Assembly (NCBI RefSeq): GCF_000381345.1
Contig: NZ_KB906425.1
Span: forward strand, 10,001-26,048
DNA: 16,048 nucleotides
Reading direction: 5' to 3'
Source: Deinococcus apachensis DSM 19763
GTDB taxonomy: Bacteria > Deinococcota > Deinococci > Deinococcales > Deinococcaceae
Part shown: positions 6,938-15,736 of the stretch, one piece after another
How positions within the stretch are numbered: position 1 is the first letter of the stretch
Layout: each line of letters starts with the position of its first letter
Program-made: the position numbers and the translations under genes
The notes under the pieces: model-generated
The model's input: only the letters and a program-made list of their open reading frames with translations
Told to the model about the DNA's origin: nothing
Database searches by the model: none

Positions 6938-8706
6938 CACTGTCCTCCTTGGACGGGAATCTCGATGCGTTCCAGGGCGCCCCGAACGGCGTCCCGGGCG
7001 TCCGTAAGGTGGGCGACCAGGCGGTTCTGGCCGCGGGTCGCGTGGGTGAGCACGAAACCGCGCTCTTCAGGACCGGCCCCCTCGAGCTGCCCGAGAATGG
7101 CGAGGTCGGGGAGCGTCGGCACATGCTCGGCGGGATCGTGGAAGAACGCGGGGACCTGCGTATAGCTGGCCTGAACGAGGTGCCGGGCCACCGAGATCAG
7201 CGCGACGTTCACCCGGCGCACCGCGGGAGACGCGAGGGACTCATCGCTCAACTCCTGGGCGGCGCGGACCAGCCGCTGCAGGTCGAGGCGCAGCTCGTGG
7301 ACCGCCGAGCGCGTCGGGCTAAGATCGAAGGCCGTCCCCGCCGCAGCCGCGTACTCGTTCAGCGCCTCGCCGATCTCGTCCAGGGTCCGGGTGTAGTCGA
7401 AGGGGATGATGGTCTGGTTGGCGGTGCGGTAGGCCGACAGCAGGTAGATCCGGATGTCCTTGAGCAGGATGTCGCGGTCGGCCACCTCCAGGGTGTCGTC
7501 CTCGGTGTGCCAGGCGATGTTGCCCCCGCAGCCCCCCACCGCGTAATAGCCCTTCTCGGCGCGCAGGTCATCGGGCATAGTCGAGAGCAGCATGAAAAAC
7601 CCGCTCAGCCCGATGTTGTTGAAGGAGTAGTCGCCCGCGCGCACCGGGCGTTCCGCGTGCATCTCCTGGCCCGTGACGTCACGGATGATGTCGCCCGCCC
7701 AGCCGGTGGCCTCCGCCATCACGCTCACGTCCTTGTACTCGGTCGCCCAGCGGCAGCCCGGAGAGTCGCAGTTGATCTGGACCACGCAGTTGCGGTACAG
7801 GTCCAGGGCGAAGTGGTCGGCATACCAGGTGCTCCCCGCGTACCGTCCGGTCGAGTGCCCCGGCCACCAGGCGATCCGGACGCTGCGGCGCAGCTCAGCA
7901 CGGTGGTTCCAGAGGTTGCGGGCGACTTCCAGCAGGGTGGCGTCCCCGACGGCGTTGTCGCCCACCCCGTAATCCCAGGAGTCGTAGTGCCCGTGGAGCA
8001 GGACGAACGCCTCGGGGTCCTCCGTCCCGGGGATGGTGACGACGGGGATGGGCGAGGGAAACCAGCCCTCCTCCAGATCGGTCTTCAGTACGGCGTTCGC
8101 CCCGGCCTGCGCCAGTTCGATCAGCCGGTCCCCATCGGGCCGGTTGACGTTGGCGACCGCCACCTGGGGTTTGCGCGGCAGGTCGTGCAGGTCCGGGGTT
8201 CCCCAGATGCTCGTGCAGATGCCCCAGTGGGCGCGGGCCCCGGGGTTGATGGCGATCACGCCCACCGCCCCGCGCCGTTCGAGTTCCCGGATCTTGCCCG
8301 GCATGCCGAAGCCCTCGGTGATGACGATCTTGCCGCGGACATCCACATTCCCCGCCAGGAGGGCGCTGGAGAACATGTCGTCGGCATTCGCCGCGTACAC
8401 GCTGGGCTGGTAGACCAGGGGTGCCGCCAGCCCGTCCCGGTAGATGGCACTCATGGCCATCGGCTTGGCGAAGAAGGTCTCGTCGCCGACTGTCACGCTC
8501 GCCTGACGCGGCAGGCTGAGAAACAGGTCCGCGCGGTGCACCTCGACGGGAATGCCGAGCTCACGGAGGCGCTGCTCGATCTGCTCCGCGGCGCGCTGCA
8601 CGTCGCTGGGGTGCTCGCGCTTGAGGCTGCTGAAGGTCGTGATCAGGTCCCAGGGTCGGTCGAGCGTGACGGCGTCGAGAAGCTGGCGTTCTGCAGCGTG
8701 CAGCAT
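6937..8706 (-). CDS. M28-family peptidase with PA domain, atypical catalytic motif
   Basis: This 589-residue protein has an N-terminal region, a protease-associated-like insert (about residues 95-225) and an M28 zinc-peptidase core. Metal-binding positions that are kept include HGHYDSW (H240, D242), GVGDNAVG (D250), INCDSPG (D314) and IAWHTEDDT (H400). The usual Glu-Glu pair, which gives the general base and a metal ligand, is absent: the segment reads WWPGHSTGRYAGS (about 281-293). No signal peptide is seen, so it is probably cytoplasmic. I chose ATG 8706 because AGGGGG sits six bases upstream; ATG 8712 and GTG 8727 are alternatives, and the GTG has no ribosome binding site and lies inside the palindromic operator. 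It is the first gene of the leftward operon and is transcribed divergently from the IclR regulator. The substrate is unknown; the altered motif makes ordinary aminopeptidase activity doubtful. Confidence 0.9.
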   Translation of the reverse strand: MLHAAERQLLDAVTLDRPWDLITTFSSLKREHPSDVQRAAEQIEQRLRELGIPVEVHRADLFLSLPRQASVTVGDETFFAKPMAMSAIYRDGLAAPLVYQPSVYAANADDMFSSALLAGNVDVRGKIVITEGFGMPGKIRELERRGAVGVIAINPGARAHWGICTSIWGTPDLHDLPRKPQVAVANVNRPDGDRLIELAQAGANAVLKTDLEEGWFPSPIPVVTIPGTEDPEAFVLLHGHYDSWDYGVGDNAVGDATLLEVARNLWNHRAELRRSVRIAWWPGHSTGRYAGSTWYADHFALDLYRNCVVQINCDSPGCRWATEYKDVSVMAEATGWAGDIIRDVTGQEMHAERPVRAGDYSFNNIGLSGFFMLLSTMPDDLRAEKGYYAVGGCGGNIAWHTEDDTLEVADRDILLKDIRIYLLSAYRTANQTIIPFDYTRTLDEIGEALNEYAAAAGTAFDLSPTRSAVHELRLDLQRLVRAAQELSDESLASPAVRRVNVALISVARHLVQASYTQVPAFFHDPAEHVPTLPDLAILGQLEGAGPEERGFVLTHATRGQNRLVAHLTDARDAVRGALERIEIPVQGGQ

Positions 8707-8722
8707 ATCCATCCCCCTGTGA

Positions 8723-8735
8723 TTCACCAGGTGAA
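8723..8735. promoter_or_regulatory. Perfect palindrome, probable IclR operator
   Basis: TTCACCAGGTGAA is a perfect 13-bp inverted repeat (TTCACC-A-GGTGAA) between the divergent regulator and operon. It lies just downstream of the inferred leftward transcription start and upstream of the M28 start codon, where a bound repressor would block transcription. Assignment to the adjacent IclR protein is inferred from position. Confidence 0.6.
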
Positions 8736-8742
8736 CTAACGA

Positions 8743-8755
8743 TTCATATGGTGGA
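8743..8755. promoter_or_regulatory. Degenerate second operator copy
   Basis: TTCATATGGTGGA matches the neighbouring perfect palindrome at 9 of 13 positions and starts exactly 20 bp from it, about two helical turns, so both sites would face the same side of the DNA. It touches the inferred -10 box of the leftward promoter. This spacing suits a dimer-of-dimers regulator such as IclR proteins. Confidence 0.45.
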
Positions 8756-8782
8756 CTGTATTTGCGTGTAGTGTGCGGTCAA
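8755..8782 (-). promoter_or_regulatory. Candidate promoter of the peptide operon
   Basis: On the minus strand, TTGACC (8782-8777) matches the -35 consensus at five of six bases. After a 16-base spacer comes TACAGT (8760-8755), matching the -10 consensus at four of six. Transcription would start near 8748, inside the operator pair, which favours repression by the divergent regulator. This is a consensus match only. Confidence 0.4.
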
Positions 8783-8785
8783 CGT

Positions 8786-9607
8786 ATGCCAAAGTCAAGT
8801 GCAGCCCCGGAGTCCTCAGCGGAGTACACCATCTCGGCCCTGGAAGCTGGCCTGCAGGTCCTGGCCCTGGTCGGCCAATTCCCGGAACTGAAAATCCCGC
8901 AGCTGGCCACCCGGGCGGGCATGACGAGGAGCAAGGTCTACCGAATCCTCCAGACGCTGGCGCGCCTCGGTTACGTCTGGTTCGACGACGAGCACGCGGT
9001 GCGCCTGGGCTCGGCTTCCCTCATCCTCGGTCAGCAGGCCCGGGAGCAGTATTCGCTGAACCAGGCGGCCCGGCCGATCCTCGACCGACTGGCGGACGAG
9101 ACCGGGGAAAATATCCACCTCGTGGTCCGTGAAGGCCAGCATTCCCTGGTCGTCGACGTCCGAACCTCACCACACCCGGTGAGAATGTTCGCTCGTATCG
9201 GGCGCGTCGGCCCTCTCCATGCCGGTGGGTCGTCCAAGGTGCTGCTCGCTTACGCGCCCCGGGACGTACTGGACGCCATTCTCTCCCGGCCCCTCGAACG
9301 GTTCACCGCGGGCACCATCACCGATGCCGCGGCACTGGAACAGGCGCTGCGCCACATCCGGGAAGACGGGACGCATGTGGCGATCTCGGATCTGGAGGAG
9401 GACACCTTCTCGATTGCCGCCCCCATCTTCGATGACCAGGGTCAGGCCGTGGCGTCCGTCAGCATCGCCGGGCCACTGATGCGCCTCGACCCGAACAATC
9501 AGGAGCGGTACCTTGGCCTGATCCGCGAAGCCAGCCGCGAGCTTTCAGAGCGTCTTGGATTTTCGGCTGGACTGCAGCTGGCCGAATGGTCAGCCACAAC
9601 CCCGTGA
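8786..9607 (+). CDS. IclR-family transcriptional regulator
   Basis: This 273-residue protein is an IclR-type regulator. An N-terminal winged helix-turn-helix (about residues 15-75) includes IPQLATRAGMTRSKVYRILQTL and the wing LGYVWFDDEHAVRLG. A C-terminal effector-binding domain follows, with the family signature near GPLHAGGSSKVLLAYAP and the late block DLEEDTFSIAAPIFDDQGQAVASVSIAGP. The ATG at 8786 has no clear ribosome binding site; GTG 8771 and TTG 8762 are in frame but equally unsupported, so a short or leaderless transcript is possible. It is divergent from the peptide operon with an 80-bp gap containing two related palindromic sites, and is the likely local regulator. Whether it represses or activates, and its ligand, cannot be read from the sequence. 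Confidence 0.92.
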   Translation: MPKSSAAPESSAEYTISALEAGLQVLALVGQFPELKIPQLATRAGMTRSKVYRILQTLARLGYVWFDDEHAVRLGSASLILGQQAREQYSLNQAARPILDRLADETGENIHLVVREGQHSLVVDVRTSPHPVRMFARIGRVGPLHAGGSSKVLLAYAPRDVLDAILSRPLERFTAGTITDAAALEQALRHIREDGTHVAISDLEEDTFSIAAPIFDDQGQAVASVSIAGPLMRLDPNNQERYLGLIREASRELSERLGFSAGLQLAEWSATTP

Positions 9608-9862
9608 CAGCGTTCGAAACCTCTCCAGGAGGGAGGCCCGCAAGGCAGGGCAACGCTCGCCTCGCTCAGAAAGGTTGCCAGGCGGCGACAAGCTTTCCGC
9701 GATTCGCCCCACCAGGAGACTGAATTCGCTCATGGGTACCTGGAGCTTCAGGTGTCCAGCCTACACAACTTTTGGTAAAGGGGCAGGGTCACCAGCAGCC
9801 TTGCAAAGGTTCTGGCAACCTCATTGAGGCAGGGTCGATTACTGCAGCAGGTGGCCTGAACG
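9608..9862. other. Intergenic stretch without a recognised gene
   Basis: No convincing gene is seen. A near-perfect 16-bp palindrome, ACCTGGAGCTTCAGGT, lies at 9738-9753 with two mismatched positions. A 47-codon minus-strand frame (start at 9733) runs up to the end of the IclR gene but has no recognisable motif. Given the IS remnant next door this is probably old insertion debris. No intrinsic terminator with a T-tract is visible after the IclR gene. Confidence 0.4.
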
Positions 9863-10302
<440 letters not shown>

Positions 10303-10481
10303 GCGCCCAGAGGCGGCTCTGAGCGCGCTGTCAGCGCGAGGAGGGTTTCACCCCGCTGACGTCAACGCACCTCTCGTCGGTCGGCTGTCCGGTTTGACCA
10401 TCTCCCCTACCGCCCCTACACCTACCATGCGAATGCAGCCATCAGGGGTACGGCCACGACGAGCTCTTAGACTTGAGCGCT
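10303..10481. other. Intergenic stretch without a recognised gene
   Basis: No gene is recognised. The only structures seen are a 15-bp perfect palindrome CGCGCTG-T-CAGCGCG (10324-10338), whose one-base centre is too tight for a hairpin, and a loose GCTCAG/CTGAGC pair just to its left. This is the broken edge of the IS6 remnant. Confidence 0.35.
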
Positions 10482-10911
10482 TTACGGCACGCGTACGGTA
10501 ATCGGTATGTCGAGGCTGTGTACCGGGAGCTCCGTTACCTCAGGGATGGCATAGGACGTGGAGAGCCGAAGCGTCATGCGGTAATCACCTGAGGCCACGT
10601 TGATGGCCTGAATCCCCACGTCGCCCTCCAGAGTGCCGTCATCACGAACCCGTAAAGTGTTTGGTGTCAGGAACAGGTCAATTCCGGGGGCAGCAACCAG
10701 CAGCGACGCGAAAAACCAGCTGGCCATCCTCACCCGCCGTCGGCTTCTCACCCGAGATCACAATCCAACCGCCCTTATCCGCGATCACGACGCCAGGCCC
10801 CAGCAGGGGGCTGGGTTTCGGCACCCAGATAATCAACGCCTCGTGCAGCGTCCTGACACCGCTCGTGTCAAGGCAACCAAACGCATCCCACTCAATCCAG
10901 CGACTTCCCAA
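10482..10911 (-). pseudogene. Hypothetical gene with a one-base frameshift
   Basis: Two leftward frames join into one protein-like reading. The upstream frame gives LIIWVPKPSPLLGPGVVIADKG and then WIVISGEKPTAGEDGQLVFRVAAG before stopping. The downstream frame carries on with GIDLFLTPNTLRVRDDG, VGIQAINVASGDYRMTL and ends DIPITVRVP at 10482. Removing one base from a run of five (10686-10690, CCCCC on the coding strand) fuses them into about 142 residues rich in beta-type sequence. An alternative is a separate small gene of 89 residues from GTG 10751, or 81 from ATG 10727, whose hydrophobic start could imitate a signal peptide. No family is recognised. The 5' end is uncertain because the upstream frame opens with TTG inside a repeat copy. 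This is either decay or a homopolymer sequencing error. Confidence 0.45.
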
Positions 10912-10937
10912 AAACGCCCACCTGCTGAGCGCTTTTT
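10870..10937 (+). repeat. Decayed copy of a terminator-bearing repeat
   Basis: This segment aligns with the terminator region after selO: both contain AAGG..ACCAAA, then CCC.CTCAA.CCA.CGACTTCCC, then CTGCTGAGCG and a T-tract (TTTTTT here). The left stem arm is eroded, so only ACTCA pairs with TGAG and termination is probably weak. It lies upstream of selO with no clear plus-strand gene to terminate. Confidence 0.55.
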
Positions 10938-11143
10938 TGAACTACTGGGTTTACTATGTCCCATAGAATCACAGCTTTTCCCAATTCCGGTGCACCCACG
11001 GTACACACCCATCAGCGAGGTCACGGGGACGCCCGGCTGCTACAAAAACCCCTATGGTCTGGATCATCTGATTCCGCTTCCTGAGACTCCACGACTGTGA
11101 GCTGAGTTCGGCAAGACGGTGGGCAGGCGTCAGACTACCCGAC

Positions 11144-12649
11144 ATGTCTGCCTCCACGTTTCGGTTCGACAATACCTATGCGCGGGACCTGCAGGGCTTC
11201 TACGCGCCCTGGAAGCCAGCTTCCGTTCCTTCACCGAGCTTGCTGTTCTTCAACCGTGAACTGACCCTTGAGCTGGGGCTGGATCCCGAAAGGCTGGACG
11301 GGCCCGAAGGTGCGGCCATCTTTGCTGGCAACCAGGTTCCTGAGGGGGCCGAACCGCTCGCCCAAGCCTATGCTGGCCATCAGTTCGGCGGGTTCTCGCC
11401 TCAACTGGGCGACGGACGCGCCCTGCTGTTGGGTGAGGTCATTGATCGGCTCGGACGCCGCCGCGACATCATGCTCAAGGGCTCGGGCCGCACCCCCTTC
11501 TCGAGGGGGGGCGACGGCAAGGCGGCCGTTGGCCCCATGCTGCGTGAGGTGCTGATCGGCGAAGCCATGCATGCACTCGGGATCCCGACCACACGTGCCC
11601 TCGCGGTGGCGGGCACGGGCGAGCCTGTCTACCGTGAGCGGCCCCTGCCGGGTGCCGTGCTCACCCGCGTGGCGGCGAGCCACCTGCGCGTAGGCACCTT
11701 CGAGTTCTTCAGCGCTCGCCGCGACACGGAACGGGTCCGGCAGCTCGCTGACTACGCCATTGCCCGGCATGACCCAGACCTCGTCGGTACAACTGACCGG
11801 TATCTTGCCCTGCTCCGGCGAGTGGCACAGCGGCAAGCCGCTCTCATTGCTCAATGGATGAATGTCGGATTCATCCACGGGGTGATGAACACCGACAACG
11901 TGACGATTTCCGGGGAGACGATCGATTACGGACCGTGTGCCTTCATGGAGGCGTACAACCCGGACGCGGTGTTCAGTTCCATTGACCGTGGTGGGCGCTA
12001 CGCCTACGGCAATCAGCCCCTGATTGCGCGCTGGAGCCTTGCGCGCCTGGCCGAGACCCTGCTGCCGCTCATCGCCGAAGATGAGAGCGAAGGCGCCGTG
12101 TCGAAAGCCGTCGGCCGGGCGACCGAGGTAATTGATGCATTCCCTGAGTGGTACGCCGCCGCGCTGTTGAAAGGCCAGCGAGAGAAGTTGGGCCTGCGAG
12201 GTGGCGACGATGAGCCGGACCGCGCGCTCGCGGCGGACTGGTTGACGCTGCTGCACCAATACGGGGTGGACTTCACCCTCGGGTGGCGACGACTTGCCGA
12301 TGCGGCGGACGGCGATGACATGCTGCTTCGTTCCCTCTTCCCCCAACCGCAGGCGCCCGACGCCTGGCTTGCCCGCTGGCGATCACGTGTTGAGAGCGAA
12401 GGCGGGCATGCCCTGGAATGGAGCGAACGAGCCGAGCGCATGCGCCGCGTCAACCCGGCGGTCATCCCGCGCAACCACCGCGTTGAGGAAGCGTTGTCAG
12501 CGGCCTCCGACAAAGGAGATCTCGCCCCATTCAGGCGCCTGCTGACTGCGCTGAGGCGGCCTTACGACGAGACGCAGGACCAGGCCGAATACATCGAACC
12601 GGCTGGCGCTGAGGTAACGGCCTGCTACCGCACCTTCTGCGGCACCTGA
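11144..12649 (+). CDS. selO: SelO (YdiU/UPF0061) protein adenylyltransferase
   Basis: This 501-residue protein is a full-length SelO pseudokinase-fold enzyme, which transfers AMP from ATP to Ser, Thr or Tyr of target proteins and is linked to redox stress. Visible hallmarks are the N-terminal YARDLQGFYAPWKP, the AYAGHQFGGFSPQLGDGRA block (about residues 75-93), and the nucleotide-site Lys in MLKGSGRTPFSRGGDG (K112). These are followed by REVLIGEAMHALGIPTTRAL with the paired Glu, the catalytic HGVMNTDN (D251, N252), and IDYGPCAFM (D261). The C-terminus ends TFCGT, the conserved SelO tail with its cysteine. The ATG at 11144 is supported by homology of the first residues; the upstream region has only a weak ribosome binding site. 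It is flanked by mobile debris but appears intact, and a strong terminator follows 126 bp later. Confidence 0.95.
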   Translation: MSASTFRFDNTYARDLQGFYAPWKPASVPSPSLLFFNRELTLELGLDPERLDGPEGAAIFAGNQVPEGAEPLAQAYAGHQFGGFSPQLGDGRALLLGEVIDRLGRRRDIMLKGSGRTPFSRGGDGKAAVGPMLREVLIGEAMHALGIPTTRALAVAGTGEPVYRERPLPGAVLTRVAASHLRVGTFEFFSARRDTERVRQLADYAIARHDPDLVGTTDRYLALLRRVAQRQAALIAQWMNVGFIHGVMNTDNVTISGETIDYGPCAFMEAYNPDAVFSSIDRGGRYAYGNQPLIARWSLARLAETLLPLIAEDESEGAVSKAVGRATEVIDAFPEWYAAALLKGQREKLGLRGGDDEPDRALAADWLTLLHQYGVDFTLGWRRLADAADGDDMLLRSLFPQPQAPDAWLARWRSRVESEGGHALEWSERAERMRRVNPAVIPRNHRVEEALSAASDKGDLAPFRRLLTALRRPYDETQDQAEYIEPAGAEVTACYRTFCGT

Positions 12650-12775
12650 CGACGCCATCCGGGTCAGGCATAGATTTCGTTACCTCCTGCCAATGACCGA
12701 TCTGAGCGTAACGCGGTAGTAGAGCCACGGAAGGTTTTGGACCCCTTACCTCTACCGGTCAAGGTGACCAAATCA

Positions 12776-12827
12776 CGCCCGCTCAACCCAACGACTTCCC
12801 AAGAAGGCCTGCTGAGCGGGCGTTTTT
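12776..12827 (+). terminator. Intrinsic terminator after selO
   Basis: CGCCCGCTCA (12776-12785) pairs perfectly with TGAGCGGGCG (12813-12822) as a 10-bp GC-rich stem around a 27-base loop, directly followed by TTTTTCCTTTT. The orientation fits selO. The loop contains CCAACGACTTCCCAA, which also occurs almost unchanged in the decayed copy at 10870-10937, so this terminator is part of a dispersed repeat. Confidence 0.85.
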
Positions 12828-12898
12828 CCTTTTCTCCCCTCCCCTGCCTTCCCCCCTATTCGCATCGTTTCCCATCTCTACCGCACACATCACGCCCT

Positions 12899-12995
12899 CT
12901 AGTGGGCCGTCAAGAACGGTCTGTCATTGTCAGGCTGCTGCAAGCACCGCCAGGAGGAAGGGCTCCTTGACAGACCAAAGTTGACGGCCCACTAG
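12899..12995. mobile_element. 97-bp MITE, IS630-type ends (copy 1)
   Basis: The element is bounded by CTAG on both sides (12899-12902, 12992-12995). Its 25-bp ends, starting GTGGGCCGTCAA, are inverted repeats matching at 21 of 25 positions. It has no coding capacity. The ends resemble the terminus of the IS630-family element at 15736, so that transposase could mobilise it. It is about 93/97 identical to the inverted copy at 15275-15370. Confidence 0.85.
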
Positions 12996-13033
12996 CAGGA
13001 CTTTGTCACTCTGGGGTGGCGCTCAGCTGCCCC
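12993..13033. repeat. Detached 41-bp IS701-type end
   Basis: This 41-bp stretch beginning TAGCAGGACTTTGTCA matches the reverse complement of 15237-15277, the upstream end of the IS701-type element, at 38 of 41 positions. No transposase sequence follows it; an IS630-type end begins a few bases later. It is an orphan IS end left by deletion, rearrangement or one-ended movement. Confidence 0.75.
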
Positions 13034-13037
13034 TTGC

Positions 13038-13072
13038 GAAAAACTGACGCACCTTTCCTGACAGACCACTAG
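13038..13072. repeat. Detached IS630 transposase 3' end and terminal repeat
   Basis: This 35-bp stretch matches the reverse complement of the IS630 end at 15733-15767 at about 30 of 35 positions and ends in CTAG (13069-13072). Read rightward it still encodes KLT-H-LS then stop, against KLTDLS-stop in the transposase at the right edge. It is therefore the last codons plus terminus of another copy of that element. It abuts the lipoprotein gene. Confidence 0.75.
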
Positions 13073-13731
13073 AAGGTCGCATCATGAATGACCCAACGCC
13101 CGTTGTAGGTGGAGCCCACCTGAGCCTCGTAACGGACCGCTCGATACCGCTGTATGACGGGGTCGTACGTTCCCGTCTCATGGACGATGTTCCAGCCAGG
13201 CTGCAGTCGCACGTCGAAGGTGTATGCCTCTCCGGTGGCGGCGCACGTCACCTCTCCCCTCATTGCACCTACCGCCTGGGTGAAGAAGAACAGGCGGCGG
13301 TCCGTGAAGGTCGTGCCGTCGGGCTGACGGACATCCGTTTGTGCGCGCAGTTCATAAGGTCCTCTGGTGTCGAGGAACGTCAGGGCGCTCAGCGAAGTGT
13401 AGGGCACGTCGCGCTCCACGGTGAGGCGAGTCACGTCACACCGCTGCGCCAGTTGAGTGCGCCACTCGGAAAGGTTTCGCGCCGGGAGAGACGTCATGAC
13501 CGATACCTCAATCCGCACTATGACTGCACCACTCGCCGAAAGCGTGCCGACATGGCCGACCGTGACGTTATTGAAGGTGAAGAACAGGTCGGCGTCGGAC
13601 GAAACGGCATTGTCCAGCATGCCGCTCCCGATGAACGCCCTACTTGTCGGATCATCACCCGGGGACGTGGCCGGAGAGCCGCACGCGGTGAGCACGGCGG
13701 CGAGGAGCAGCAGTGGTCGTGCGGCGGTCAT
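13069..13731 (-). CDS. Hypothetical lipoprotein, C-terminus possibly cut by an insertion
   Basis: This 220-residue protein begins MTAARPLLLLAAVLTACGS, a lipoprotein signal peptide with the lipobox LTAC (Cys at about residue 17), so it is probably anchored on the outer face of a membrane. The mature part is rich in polar and beta-type sequence (for example FFTFNNVTVGHVGTLSASG) with cysteines near CDVTRLTV and VTCAATGE. No known family is recognised. The ATG at 13731 fits the signal peptide, though no ribosome binding site is evident. Its stop codon TAG is read from the CTAG junction with the IS630-type end at 13038-13072, so the original C-terminus may have been longer. It is enclosed by mobile DNA on both sides and could be a passenger gene. 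Confidence 0.75.
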   Translation of the reverse strand: MTAARPLLLLAAVLTACGSPATSPGDDPTSRAFIGSGMLDNAVSSDADLFFTFNNVTVGHVGTLSASGAVIVRIEVSVMTSLPARNLSEWRTQLAQRCDVTRLTVERDVPYTSLSALTFLDTRGPYELRAQTDVRQPDGTTFTDRRLFFFTQAVGAMRGEVTCAATGEAYTFDVRLQPGWNIVHETGTYDPVIQRYRAVRYEAQVGSTYNGRWVIHDATF

Positions 13732-13857
13732 GGTTCAGTCTGGCACACCGGGGAGAGCGGCACGCCCACAGAAGTGACTGGGCTGAACAAGTGACAGTTC
13801 TCCGGCCCCCCTATGGCAACCAGAATCCACACCTTAGCCTTCTCCATACGGAGGTCA

Positions 13858-15274
<1,417 letters not shown>

Positions 15275-15277
<3 letters not shown>

Positions 15278-15370
15278 TGGGCCGTCAAGTTTGGTCTGTC
15301 AAGGAGCCCTTCCTCCTGGCGGTGCTTGCAGCAGCCTGACAGTGACAGACCGTTCTTGACAGCCCACTAG
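15275..15370. mobile_element. 96-bp MITE, IS630-type ends (copy 2, inverted)
   Basis: This is the reverse complement of copy 1 at 12899-12995 with three substitutions and one lost base. Its left boundary reads CTAT-GGG instead of CTAG-TGGG, so the missing G lies at the junction with the IS701 element. Its right boundary CTAG (15367-15370) is shared with the next MITE. Confidence 0.85.
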
Positions 15371-15463
15371 TGGGCTGTCAGGAACGGTCTGTCACTTCTA
15401 ACTGGCTGCAACTACGGCCGAAGGGGAAGGAGCCCTGACAGACCAAACTTGACGATCCACTAG
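15367..15463. mobile_element. 97-bp MITE, IS630-type ends (copy 3, divergent)
   Basis: It has the same length as copy 1. Its left end GTGGGCTGTCAGGAACGGTC matches the IS630 terminus at 15736 almost exactly, and its right end CTGACAGACCAAACTTGACG matches the other MITE copies. The internal 45 bases have diverged. It shares CTAG with its neighbours on both sides (15367-15370, 15460-15463). Confidence 0.85.
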
Positions 15464-15630
15464 GGCGTGTAGGCCAAGTGCGGAGGGCCGGAGAATATAC
15501 GGCTACAACGTAGTTCTGAGGCAGAGCTACCAGGGAGTGCTGAAGGTGACTCCGGTCTCTCGGCACCGTCTGGCTCGACCTCTCCCACTTCCCGCTGGTC
15601 CACTTCGCCCCCTTGGCCTACACGCCCTAG
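15460..15630. mobile_element. 171-bp MITE of a second family
   Basis: It is bounded by perfect 19-bp inverted repeats, CTAGGGCGTGTAGGCCAAG (15460-15478) and its reverse complement (15612-15630), with no coding capacity. Its ends are unrelated to the 97-bp family, so it depends on a different transposase, probably of a TA- or CTAG-targeting IS family. No parent element is in the window. Confidence 0.85.
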
Positions 15631-15736
15631 TCCAGTGTCCACTTCGATTTGTCACATGGTGGAAGAAGAAAAAGTGGTTTAAGCGCACTCTCTTTCGGGC
15701 AGATGAAGTGCCAGACGAAAGTGGACACTGGACTAG
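15627..15736. mobile_element. 110-bp MITE of a third family
   Basis: It is bounded by perfect 18-bp inverted repeats CTAGTCCAGTGTCCACTT (15627-15644) and its reverse complement (15719-15736), again with CTAG at both edges. The interior is purine-rich and non-coding. The ends differ from both other MITE families here. Its right CTAG is also the start of the IS630 element. Confidence 0.85.

Noticed and set aside
6949..8739. A 596-codon plus-strand open frame opposite the M28 peptidase gene
   Set aside because: It mirrors the real gene over its whole length, lacks any family motif, and arises from high third-position GC; the minus-strand reading has clear M28 motifs.
10324..10338. Perfect palindrome CGCGCTG-T-CAGCGCG as terminator or operator
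   Set aside because: The one-base centre cannot form a hairpin, no T-tract follows, and no gene nearby needs it.
10969..11172. A 67-codon minus-strand open frame upstream of selO
   Set aside because: No motif, no ribosome binding site, and it overlaps the start of selO.
11231..12346. A 371-codon minus-strand open frame inside selO
   Set aside because: It is antisense to a complete SelO protein with all catalytic motifs, and has no motif of its own.
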